The notes under the pieces are model-generated. The model saw nothing but the letters and a program-made list of their open reading frames with translations, made no database searches and was not told the origin of the DNA. This document shows, one piece after another, positions 55,037 to 62,770 of a stretch of 64,000 nt of DNA (position 1 is the first letter of the stretch; each line of letters starts with the position of its first letter). Source of the stretch: an uncultured Bacteroidales bacterium (GTDB taxonomy: Bacteria > Bacteroidota > Bacteroidia > Bacteroidales > P3); NCBI GenBank assembly GCA_937884485.1, contig CALGCG010000071.1, forward strand, positions 15,398-79,397, given 5' to 3'. The position numbers were made by a program, and so were the translations under genes.

Positions 55037-56464
55037 ATGGACAATATACAGGAGTTGGAGACGAAGCCGATGGGCAAGTTGCTGTGGCAGTATGCGTTGC
55101 CGGCGGTGGCGAGCCAGGTGGTGACGTCGATTTACAATATCGTGGACCGTATCTTCTTGGGCAACAGCATCGGCGACGGCAAGATGCTGCTCGCGGCGCT
55201 GACCATCACCTTCCCGGTGATGAACATCATCCATGCCTTCGGGTCGCTGGTGGGTGCCGGTTCGAGTGCCCGCATGAGCATCGTGCTGGGGCGGAAGGAT
55301 GTGCGCTGGGCGGAGAAGATATTGGGCAACAGTGTGTTGCTGACGTTCCTGTTCGGCTTTATCTTCGTGGTGGGCGGCTACCTGTGGATGCACCCCATCA
55401 TGAACCTTTTTGCCGACGGCGCCTCGGCGTCGGTGATCGACGCGGCGTGCGAGTACATGTACATCGTGCTGCCGGGTATGTTCCTGTTGACGCTGACGTT
55501 CAACCTCGTAGGTCTCATCCGCTCGAGCGGCTACCCGATGAAGGGCATGTGGATCATGGTGGGCGGCGCGGTGCTGAACATCGTGCTGGACTATGTGTTT
55601 ATCAGCGTCCTGGGCTGGGGCATGAAGGGAGCGGCATGGGGCACCACCATCTCGATGGCGGCGTCGGCCAGTGTGGCCGTGGCGCACTTCATTCTGCCGC
55701 ACTCGTTCATCCGCTTCAAACGTCATGCGTGGCGTCCCAAGATGTACATTTTCAGGAATATCCTTGCCATCGGCATCAGTCCGTTCTCGATGAATGTGGC
55801 TGCCTTTGCCGTGGTGGCCGTGCTGAACCGCCAGCTGATACGCTTCGGCGGCGACGACGCCATGACGGTCTATGGCGCTGCCAACTCGGCTATGGGCCTG
55901 GTGTTCATGGTGATGCTCGGCCTGTGCCAGGCCATGCAGCCCATTGCAGGCTACAACTACGGCGCCCGGCGCAACGACCGTCTGCGCGAGGTGTACCTGC
56001 TTACGATGAAGGTCTGTCTGCTCATCGGCGTGGTGGGCATGGTGCTGTCGCTGGTGTTCCCGCGCACCATCATCGGGTTCTTCAACTCCGAGCCCGAGAT
56101 ACTTGCCATGGGCGCCCCGGCGTTGCGCTACCTGATGGTGATGTGCCCGCTGATAGCGTTCACGGTGACCAACTCGCAGCTTTTCCAAAGCATCGACCAG
56201 CCGTGGATAGCCATCGTGACGAGCCTCTCGCGGCAGGTTATCTTCCTCATTCCGTTGTCGTTGATACTGCCCGACTTGTTGATGGACTTCAACCACGGCG
56301 ACGGCGTCACCGGCGTGTGGCAGGCCTGCATGATATGCGACGTGCTGGGGGCGGTGCTGAGCGGTGTTTTGCTGCTGACACACAGGCAGGTGTTCAGCAT
56401 GGACTATGTGCCCAAGGAGCGCCGTCCGAAGAAGGAACTGGGACCCAAGGAGGACGACAGATGA
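55037..56464 (+). CDS. MATE-family efflux transporter
   Basis: 475 residues, 12 hydrophobic helices. MDNIQELETKPMGKLLWQYALPAVASQVVTSIYNIVDRIFLGNSIG is the typical MATE N-terminus; LVGAGSSARMSIVLGRKD, NLVGLIRSSGYPMKGMWIMVGGAVLNIVLDYVFI and MGLVFMVMLGLCQAMQPIAGYNYGARRNDRLREV are the second-half signatures. It exports a drug or metabolite with Na+ or H+; DinF/NorM subgroup not determined. The start at 55037 gives the family N-terminus. It overlaps murB (ATGA). Confidence 0.93.
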   Translation: MDNIQELETKPMGKLLWQYALPAVASQVVTSIYNIVDRIFLGNSIGDGKMLLAALTITFPVMNIIHAFGSLVGAGSSARMSIVLGRKDVRWAEKILGNSVLLTFLFGFIFVVGGYLWMHPIMNLFADGASASVIDAACEYMYIVLPGMFLLTLTFNLVGLIRSSGYPMKGMWIMVGGAVLNIVLDYVFISVLGWGMKGAAWGTTISMAASASVAVAHFILPHSFIRFKRHAWRPKMYIFRNILAIGISPFSMNVAAFAVVAVLNRQLIRFGGDDAMTVYGAANSAMGLVFMVMLGLCQAMQPIAGYNYGARRNDRLREVYLLTMKVCLLIGVVGMVLSLVFPRTIIGFFNSEPEILAMGAPALRYLMVMCPLIAFTVTNSQLFQSIDQPWIAIVTSLSRQVIFLIPLSLILPDLLMDFNHGDGVTGVWQACMICDVLGAVLSGVLLLTHRQVFSMDYVPKERRPKKELGPKEDDR

Positions 56465-57441
56465 AGGTTTTTGAAAATATATCGCTGAAGGCGTACAATA
56501 CCTTTGGCATCGACACCAAGGCCCGCCGCATGGCGGTGCTGGAGCCGGGCGACGACCCCGCCTCGTTGCCTCTCGAGGACGCCTGGATGGTGCTCGGGGG
56601 TGGCAGCAACATGGTGTTTACCAAGGATTACGACGGCATGGTGGTCCGTTTGGACGCGGTGCAGGAGGTCTCGGTGCGGCCCGACGGCAACAGCGCGACG
56701 GTCACCGCCTGGGGCGGCATGGTGATGGACGACCTGGTGGCCTGGAGCCTGGAGCAAGGGCTGTACGGCCTGGAGAACCTCACGGCCATTCCGGGGACGG
56801 TAGGGGCGTCGGTGGTGCAGAACGTCGGGGCCTACGGCGTGGAGGCCAAGGACGTGGTGGAGAGCGTGGAGGTGTACGACCTTCGCGAGGGGCGTTGCTG
56901 TACGTTCAGCAATGAGGACTGCTGTTTCGCCTACCGCGATTCGATGTTCAAGCACGCTGCAGGCCGCTTCCTGGTGCTGCGAGTAAGCTACCGCTTGCGT
57001 CGGGAGTTCACGGCCAATTTGAGCTACAAGGCTTTGGAGGGTCTTCCCCATGCCTCGGCGGCCGAGTTGCGCCAGGCCATCGCCGACCTGCGGTGGGGCA
57101 AGCTGCCCAGGCCCGAGGAGCATGGGTCGGCAGGCAGTTTCTTCAAGAATCCCGTGGTGGGCGAGGAGGTGTACGAGGGTCTGCGCCAGCGTTTTGACGA
57201 TATGCCCGAGGCACATCGCACAGCGGAGGGCTACAAGCTCTCGGCGGGCTGGCTGATAGACCGCGCCGGATGGAAAGGACGTACGATGGGCAAGGCCGGC
57301 GTGTGGCCCCGGAACGCCCTGGTGCTCTACAATGCCGGCGGTTGCACCGGCGCCGAGGTCGTCGCCCTGGCCCGCGAAATACAACAGGATGTGGAACAGA
57401 AATTCGGCGTGTCCCTCACGCCGGAAGCGATTATAATTTAA
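56461..57441 (+). CDS. murB: UDP-N-acetylenolpyruvoylglucosamine reductase
   Basis: 326 residues, type I MurB, making UDP-MurNAc for peptidoglycan. NTFGIDTKARRMAVL, VLGGGSNMVFT (FAD-binding), TAWGGMVMDDLVAWSLEQGLYGLENLTAIPGTVGASVVQNVGAYGVE, AYRDSMFK (substrate Tyr/Arg), GSAGSFFKNP (catalytic Ser) and SAGWLIDRAGWKG, ending LTPEAIII. The start is the ATG overlapping the MATE stop. It is followed 6 bp later by a gene of unknown function. Confidence 0.96.
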   Translation: MKVFENISLKAYNTFGIDTKARRMAVLEPGDDPASLPLEDAWMVLGGGSNMVFTKDYDGMVVRLDAVQEVSVRPDGNSATVTAWGGMVMDDLVAWSLEQGLYGLENLTAIPGTVGASVVQNVGAYGVEAKDVVESVEVYDLREGRCCTFSNEDCCFAYRDSMFKHAAGRFLVLRVSYRLRREFTANLSYKALEGLPHASAAELRQAIADLRWGKLPRPEEHGSAGSFFKNPVVGEEVYEGLRQRFDDMPEAHRTAEGYKLSAGWLIDRAGWKGRTMGKAGVWPRNALVLYNAGGCTGAEVVALAREIQQDVEQKFGVSLTPEAIII

Positions 57442-57447
57442 ATACGT

Positions 57448-58056
57448 ATGGAGAAAGTAGAGACTTTTTGGAAGTGGTTCGAGGACCACAACGAGCAGCT
57501 GGTGGCCATGGGCGACCTGGAGGAGAAGGAGCGCACGGAGCTGGAGAACGCCCTGCAGTATCAGCTGACGAAATATTGCAACGGCTTGTCCTACGAGATC
57601 GGCGACGCCACTGCCAACGGACGCACGCTGACCTTCACCGCCGAGGGCGACACCGACCTGTTCCGCTATGTGGTGGAGCTGGTGGATGCGGCCCCGGACC
57701 TGGACTGGTGGGAGTTCGTGGCGTTCAAGCAGCCTATGGGCACCGAGCTGAAGGTGAGGTTCGACCGCTGGGTGTTCGATACTCGCAAGATGTACTTCGA
57801 GCAGCTGGAATGTGAGGAGGAACCCGACATGCTGGGCCTGAGGATTGCCGTCGAGGGTTCGCAGCCCGAGAACGAGGATTTCCAGGTGGGCGTGTATGTG
57901 ACACTGGAGGCCCTGATGGGCGAGTTCGATTGCGCCACGCTCGTTGGGTACATGGAGACTGTCCCGGTGCCTGCCGAGCCCTTCAAGAGCGGCTTCCAGA
58001 AGCTGGACGACCTGCCGAAGTTCGTTGAGTGGTTCAAGCGCAAGCGCGATGAATAG
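57448..58056 (+). CDS. Conserved-looking cytoplasmic protein, unknown function
   Basis: 202 residues, acidic, no signal. It opens VETFWKWFEDHNEQLVAM and has SYEIGDATANGRTLTFTAEGDTDLFRYVVELVDAAPDLDWWEFVAFKQPMG and a middle beta region (LRIAVEGSQPENEDFQVGVYVTLEALMGEFD), closing FVEWFKRKRDE. The shape recalls small DUF-type or immunity-like proteins of Bacteroidota, but no family was recognised. It lies between murB and the sialidase gene, overlapping the latter by 8 nt, so it is likely part of that operon. Confidence 0.7.
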   Translation: MEKVETFWKWFEDHNEQLVAMGDLEEKERTELENALQYQLTKYCNGLSYEIGDATANGRTLTFTAEGDTDLFRYVVELVDAAPDLDWWEFVAFKQPMGTELKVRFDRWVFDTRKMYFEQLECEEEPDMLGLRIAVEGSQPENEDFQVGVYVTLEALMGEFDCATLVGYMETVPVPAEPFKSGFQKLDDLPKFVEWFKRKRDE

Positions 58057-59188
58057 GCTGTGGTGTATGCTGCTGCTGGCGGCGTTGCTGCTGGCGGCAT
58101 CGGCCTGCGGCAAAGAGGTGCAGACGGCGGCCGCCCAGGAGGAACCGTTCATCGACAGCCTGCGGCTCTATGCTCCGGGCGACTACGGGTCGGCCAACTG
58201 GCGCATACCCGCATTGCTCTGCCTGGACGATGGCACCCTGTTGGCGGTGAACGACAAGCGCAAGTACAACGAAACCGACCTGCCGGAGGACATCGACATC
58301 GTCTGCCGCCGCTCGTCGGACCTTGGCAAGACATGGAGCGAGCCGCAGACCATAGTCGAGGGGACGGGCTACAAGCACGGCTATGGCGACCCCGCGCTGG
58401 TGCAGTGTGCGAACGGCGACGTGCTGTGTTTCTTCGTGGGAGGCAACGGTTTGTGGGCTTCGACGGAGAGCGACCCGCAGCGGAGCTATGTCTGCCGCTC
58501 GACCGACCGTGGGCAGACCTGGGGCGAGCCTGAGGACATCACTTCCGTGCTTTGGGGCAGCCAGGCGCAACATGCCGCCGGCCAAGGCTACAAGGCGTCG
58601 TTCTTCGCCTCCGGCAACGCCTTGCGACTGAAGCATGGCGAGCACAAGGGGAGGGTGATGGTGGCTGCGGCGATGTGCCGGAAGAGTGCGCAGGTGCTGG
58701 ACAACTTCGTCGTCTACAGCGACGACGACGGCCGTTCCTGGCAGGTGTCGCAGCGCGCTTTCGCACAGGGCGACGAGGCCAAACTGATGGAGTTGAACGA
58801 TGGGAGGGTACTGCTCAGCGTGCGCCGCAGCGGTGCCAGGGGCTATAACGTTTCCGCCGATGGCGGCGCGACGTGGGGCACGCAGGGCGTGTGGAACGAG
58901 ATGCAGGCCAACGCCTGCAACGGCGACATGCTGAGGGTGAATGACACGCTGATTCTGCATAGCCTGCCCAATTCGATGCAGAGGGAAAAAGTCAGTGTTT
59001 TCAGCAGTTCGGACGAAGGACAGTCGTGGCACAGCCCGGTGCTGCTGTTCGACGGCCCGTCGGTCTACTCCTCGCTGACCCTCCTGCCCGACGGCACCAT
59101 TGGGGCCTACATCGAGCAGAACCCCTCGGGAGCCTGCGAGTTGTGGTACTACCGTTTCAACCTCGCCTGGCTCTTCGGGCAGCGGTAA
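58049..59188 (+). CDS. Exo-alpha-sialidase (GH33) lipoprotein
   Basis: 379 residues. MNRLWCMLLLAALLLAASAC is an SPII signal. GH33 features: the FRIP-like arginine motif in ANWRIPALLCLDDGTLLAV near residue 50, and five Asp boxes, SSDLGKTW (about 89), STDRGQTW (about 150), SDDDGRSW (about 224), SADGGATW (about 269) and SSDEGQSW (about 320). RVLLSVRRSG supplies a further arginine and YSSLTLLPDGTIGAYIEQ the catalytic Tyr/Glu region. It releases terminal sialic acid from host glycans at the cell surface. No nan genes or SusCD pair are in the window. The start overlaps the previous gene by 8 nt. Confidence 0.92.
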   Translation: MNRLWCMLLLAALLLAASACGKEVQTAAAQEEPFIDSLRLYAPGDYGSANWRIPALLCLDDGTLLAVNDKRKYNETDLPEDIDIVCRRSSDLGKTWSEPQTIVEGTGYKHGYGDPALVQCANGDVLCFFVGGNGLWASTESDPQRSYVCRSTDRGQTWGEPEDITSVLWGSQAQHAAGQGYKASFFASGNALRLKHGEHKGRVMVAAAMCRKSAQVLDNFVVYSDDDGRSWQVSQRAFAQGDEAKLMELNDGRVLLSVRRSGARGYNVSADGGATWGTQGVWNEMQANACNGDMLRVNDTLILHSLPNSMQREKVSVFSSSDEGQSWHSPVLLFDGPSVYSSLTLLPDGTIGAYIEQNPSGACELWYYRFNLAWLFGQR

Positions 59189-59190
59189 AT

Positions 59191-60186
59191 CTATTCTATT
59201 CTGTGCTCCCCCTCGGGGAGTTCCATGGCCTTCAGGCAGCGCTCAAGGGTGAGCATCGAGGGCGGGAGTTCCAGCGTGTAGTTGGGTCGGTATTGCCGGT
59301 CGAGGTATTGGTAGTTGTGGTATTCGCGGGTGACGACTTTGCAGCGGGGCTCAATGCATTTTGGATCGACCATTACGGAGAGTCTCCTGTAGTCGGGATA
59401 ACGGATGAATATCTCGCGGGCTAACTGCTGGTAAAAGTTCAGCATGGGAGGTATCTGGGCGGCGGCATCGGCGCTGTCGGCGACGGTGATGTTCATGAAG
59501 CACTCGTTGCGGTAGAACTGCAGGTGCATGACGCCGGTGCTGTCGGTGAAGGGCCGTGGTTTGAAATCGGGCATGAAAGCCTCCAGGGGGTAGTCTTGGC
59601 GGAAACAGCGGTCGAGGCTGTCGAGCATTGGCATCTGCCGCAGCAGCAAGGCGGTGTCGGAGTGGACGACGGCCAGGCATACGCTGTCCATGACCTGCAC
59701 CAGGAGGAAGGTGCGGGCGTCGGAGTCGGGCGAGTGCGTCATGGCTCCTTGCATGCGGTTGCAGAAGTAGTACCCTGTGCCGTCACAGAGCATTCTTTGG
59801 TCGGCCCAAGGCGAGGCGGTGACGATGGCGTGGTTGGCAAGGAGGCGCAGCCTTCGTGCCACGCTGTCGGGCACCCGCATCTCGCTGGTAGTCACCTTCA
59901 CCTTATGGCGTTTCTTGGCGTACCAGATGTTCTCTTCGGCCGTGCTGTAGGTCAGCAGGCTTCGGTTGGCAGGTCCCGCCGTCGGAATCTGCAGGCTCAG
60001 GGCACTCTCGGCGAAGAAAGAAGGACAGCGCATATAGAAAAAATCGTAGCCCTTGTGCACCAGCTTCTCGATGCACATCCGGTCGTAATCCTGTACAAAA
60101 GCACAGGGTTCCAGCCGCTCCTGGCCCTGGGCAAAGAAGGGCACCAGCAACGCCAGTGCCCATATCGATTTCCTGATGTGTTTCAT
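59191..60186 (-). CDS. Secreted protein, unknown function
   Basis: 331 residues. MKHIRKSIWALALLVPFFAQGQ is a signal peptide. The mature part has several Cys and Tyr residues (VQDYDRMCIEKLVHKGYDFFYMRCPSF, GTGYYFCNRMQGAMTHSPDSDARTFLLVQVMDSVCLAVVHSD, YNYQYLDRQYRPNYTLELPPSMLTLERCLKAMEL); no family recognised. It follows the second C1B peptidase gene by 7 bp on the same strand and is probably co-transcribed, and could be a partner or substrate of it, but that is inference. It ends 2 bp from the convergent sialidase. Confidence 0.72.
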   Translation of the reverse strand: MKHIRKSIWALALLVPFFAQGQERLEPCAFVQDYDRMCIEKLVHKGYDFFYMRCPSFFAESALSLQIPTAGPANRSLLTYSTAEENIWYAKKRHKVKVTTSEMRVPDSVARRLRLLANHAIVTASPWADQRMLCDGTGYYFCNRMQGAMTHSPDSDARTFLLVQVMDSVCLAVVHSDTALLLRQMPMLDSLDRCFRQDYPLEAFMPDFKPRPFTDSTGVMHLQFYRNECFMNITVADSADAAAQIPPMLNFYQQLAREIFIRYPDYRRLSVMVDPKCIEPRCKVVTREYHNYQYLDRQYRPNYTLELPPSMLTLERCLKAMELPEGEHRIE

Positions 60187-60193
60187 AATTGTA

Positions 60194-61621
60194 CTATTCT
60201 TCCGGGGCGAACATCGGGTCCCAGGCGGGGAGCATGATGGGTTTCTGGTCCATCATGGCGCGGATGTTGGCGGGGATGTACTTCTCCTCGAGAACCACGC
60301 GGAACATGTACTCGTTGAACCAGTCGTTGGTCATGATGAGGTTGCCCTGGTAGCCGTAGTTGGGGCCCCAGCTGTTCTCCACCATCCATTTGATGGGCTT
60401 GCCGTCCTTGTCGAGGTCGACGGCGCAGAGGGTCATGGCGTGCGAGGAGCCGCTGGCGAAGGTGGCCACGCGCTGCTTCTTGTCCATGCCGAAGGTGGTG
60501 CCCATAAGGCTCTCGTAGTCGTAGTTGTTCATGTCCATCAAGCCGTTGTCGCGGTTGAGGAATTTTCCTACGTCGCAGCTGAAGTACATCATGGTGCTGT
60601 CCTTGATGGAGGCGATGCACATGGGGGCGATGTCCTCCATGGGCAGGTTGAGGTAGCGCCAGTTCTGGCCGTCGTAGACATGGCGGTCGTACTGGATTTC
60701 ATACACTTTGTAGTATTCGCGGGTGGGGTCGTTCATCACCATGTAGTACTTGCTGAAGTCGGTCTTGGCGAACTTCTCGTAGAACTCCTTGGGGGTATAG
60801 GTGGCGGTCTCCACAATCTTGCCCGAGGCGTCCTTCTGCTGCCAGGTGAACTGTGCGGGAGGCTCGCCCATGGTCAGGGCCAGCATGCGGTAGATGGTGC
60901 CGAGCATGGAGGTCTTCGTGGCCAGGAGTTTGGCGCCGGAGACACCCTTCTGGGCGGCCATCTCGCGCAGCTGCAGGCCGTCCTCGCGGAGCTTGAGGGC
61001 GATGAGGTTGCTGATGCTGGAGGTGTTGTTGGTGTTGTAGGTCTCGGGCATCACGTCGGAGGGCACGAGGCCGTACTTGTCGATGAGGTTGGCCACGCCG
61101 GTGAACTGGCCGCCGTCGCCGATGGGGTTCTTGAAGAGCCACTGCACCTCCTGGTCGTCGATGGGTTTCTTGTAGGTGTCGATCATGGCCTGCAGGAAGA
61201 GGTTGGCCTTCTCCAGCTGGTCGTAGAAGAAGAGGTAGGCCTGCGAGAACTGGAAGTCGGCGGGCAGGTGGTGCTTGCGGATGGCCTGGTTGCGGAGCAC
61301 GTTCATGCCGGTGAACATCCAGCAGCGGCCCGAGGACTGCTGGTCGGTGACGGCGCGGCTTTCCACACGGTTGCTGAAGTGCGAGTCGAACTTGGTGGCG
61401 TTCTCGTAGTTCATGGCCAGCTTGGCGGGGCTCTGGTTCACCATGATGTTGCGCAGGGCTTTGTCGGAGGCCGAACCGCCGAAGCTCTTCTTCATCTGCT
61501 GCATCATCTCGGTGGTGATGCCGCCGTTGTAGGTGGTCTCCACCTGTTTCTTCTTCTGTGCCATGGCGCCGCCGCTGACGAGCATGGCGGCCATGGCCAA
61601 TGCGATGTACTTTGTCTTCAT
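60194..61621 (-). CDS. Secreted C1B cysteine peptidase, second copy
   Basis: 475 residues. MKTKYIALAMAAMLVSGGAMAQ is a signal peptide. Triad: Cys100 in VTDQQSSGRCWMFTGMNVLR, His394 in FASGSSHAMTLCAVD, Asn416 in WMVENSWGPNYGYQGNL. The insertions between Cys and His are those of the bleomycin-hydrolase/PepC family, and this copy is closer to classical PepC in its QxxGRCWMF motif than the paralogue at 25619. The C-terminus (MLPAWDPMFAPEE) is PepC-like, and could reach the active site to give aminopeptidase action. Promoter at 61659-61689; operon with the 59191 gene. Confidence 0.92.
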   Translation of the reverse strand: MKTKYIALAMAAMLVSGGAMAQKKKQVETTYNGGITTEMMQQMKKSFGGSASDKALRNIMVNQSPAKLAMNYENATKFDSHFSNRVESRAVTDQQSSGRCWMFTGMNVLRNQAIRKHHLPADFQFSQAYLFFYDQLEKANLFLQAMIDTYKKPIDDQEVQWLFKNPIGDGGQFTGVANLIDKYGLVPSDVMPETYNTNNTSSISNLIALKLREDGLQLREMAAQKGVSGAKLLATKTSMLGTIYRMLALTMGEPPAQFTWQQKDASGKIVETATYTPKEFYEKFAKTDFSKYYMVMNDPTREYYKVYEIQYDRHVYDGQNWRYLNLPMEDIAPMCIASIKDSTMMYFSCDVGKFLNRDNGLMDMNNYDYESLMGTTFGMDKKQRVATFASGSSHAMTLCAVDLDKDGKPIKWMVENSWGPNYGYQGNLIMTNDWFNEYMFRVVLEEKYIPANIRAMMDQKPIMLPAWDPMFAPEE

Positions 61622-61658
61622 AGATATATGTATATTTTTTTTATTCTGTTTCAAAGTG

Positions 61659-61689
61659 CAAAGATACGAATCTTTGGCGACATGGCAAA
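61659..61689 (-). promoter_or_regulatory. Promoter of the second C1B peptidase gene
   Basis: Minus-strand TATCTTTG at 61659-61666 and TTTG at 61686-61689, spacing 19 nt; supports the start at 61621. Confidence 0.88.
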
Positions 61690-62149
61690 ATATTTTTCGC
61701 TTTGCGGAAAAGAATCGGTTCCCGAGCCGTTGCCAAACGGAAAAAATACCCCTGCCGGGACGATGGCCAGGGGGGGGTGATTTGGCAAAAACACCTTTTT
61801 TGCTTTTTATGTTTTTCGATTAATATTTGGTCAAGATTCGCTTTCTGTATCACTGTTGTTAAAAATATAAAACGTTGATAATAAGTATTTTGACGTTTTG
61901 GTTGGAGGCTGAATTTAACTGCTCTGCAAAATGCACATAATCAGTATGTTGTACTTATCAACTCCCTACCAACTCCCAACCAACTCCCAACCAACTCCCA
62001 CCATGGTGGGAGATGATAGGGAGGGGGTAGGGGGGAGGAGGGTCGATTTGGCATTTTTCCTGTTTCCCGGAGTGCGGGCGGATGCCGGTTTGGCGGGGAC
62101 TATTAACAGGCGGTGGAAAAATATTTTATTATAATAAGAAAAAAATGCG
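61690..62149. repeat. Intergenic region with 11-mer repeat element, copy 5
   Basis: No gene. Palindrome TCCCACCATGGTGGGA at 61996-62011; on the minus strand it is followed by GGGAGTTGGTT twice, GGGAGTTGGTA and GGGAGTTGATA, ending near 61957. The same lead-in CCTATCATC as in copies 2 and 3 is present. Confidence 0.88.
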
Positions 62150-62157
62150 TACCTTTG
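62150..62157 (+). promoter_or_regulatory. -7 box (TACCTTTG) next to the acyltransferase start
   Basis: Only 8 nt separate the box from the ATG at 62166, implying a nearly leaderless transcript, unless the true start is further in. Confidence 0.7.
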
Positions 62158-62165
62158 CACTCGCA

Positions 62166-62756
62166 ATGAAAAAAATTTGGATACTCATAACGAAGATAGG
62201 CGGGTGGAAATTCATCCTGCCGGAAAAGGGCTCCAGGCCCGAAATACAGCGGTGCGTATTTGCTACGGCACCGCATACGTCGGTGGCTGATTATCTGGTG
62301 GGTACGGCCTATCTGTGGAGCCTCGGGGTCAATGGGAGAATCTTTATCAAGAAGGAGTTCTTCTGGGGTCCGCTGGGTCCGCTGCTGCGCCATCTGGGTG
62401 CCATCAGCATCGACCGCGGCAACCGCAAGAACGACATGGTGGGTGCCGCCGTGCACGAGTTCGCCAAGGGCGAGGGTCTGGCCATAGCCATCACGCCCGA
62501 GGGGACCAGAAAACCCGTGAAGCGCTGGAAACGCGGCTTCTGGGAGATTGCCCACCAGGCGCAGGTGCCCATCGTGCCGGCGTTCCTCGACTTCGGCAAG
62601 CGGCAGGTAAGCATCGGCGAGGCCATCTGGACCACCGACGATGCCGAGGCCGACATACTGAAAATACGCCGTCTGTACAAAAAGGAGATGGCCAAGCATC
62701 CGGAACAGTTCATTGAGGTGGACGGCGAGAGCGCCGCCCCGCAGGAAGAAAAATAA
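62166..62756 (+). CDS. PlsC-type 1-acyl-glycerol-3-phosphate acyltransferase
   Basis: 196 residues. MKKIWILITKIGGWKFILPEKGSR, then ATAPHTSVADYLVGTAYLW (HX4D catalytic motif), FFWGPLGPLLRHLGAISIDRGNRKND, ITPEGTRKPVKRWKRGFWEIAHQAQVPIVPAFLDFGKRQVSIGEAIW. The EGTR motif and PIVPAF block match the short Bacteroidota acyltransferases, often labelled PlsC; the likely product is phosphatidic acid, but an acyl transfer to another lipid is possible. Met codons upstream (62082, 62145) lie before or inside the promoter, so this start is preferred. purL follows after 14 bp. Confidence 0.88.
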   Translation: MKKIWILITKIGGWKFILPEKGSRPEIQRCVFATAPHTSVADYLVGTAYLWSLGVNGRIFIKKEFFWGPLGPLLRHLGAISIDRGNRKNDMVGAAVHEFAKGEGLAIAITPEGTRKPVKRWKRGFWEIAHQAQVPIVPAFLDFGKRQVSIGEAIWTTDDAEADILKIRRLYKKEMAKHPEQFIEVDGESAAPQEEK

Positions 62757-62770
62757 ACAAGAAAACATAT

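Noticed and set aside
55084..57441. 785-codon frame extending murB upstream through the MATE gene
   Set aside because: Residues before MKVFENIS are an out-of-frame reading of the transporter; the MurB N-terminus and ATGA overlap fix the start at 56461.
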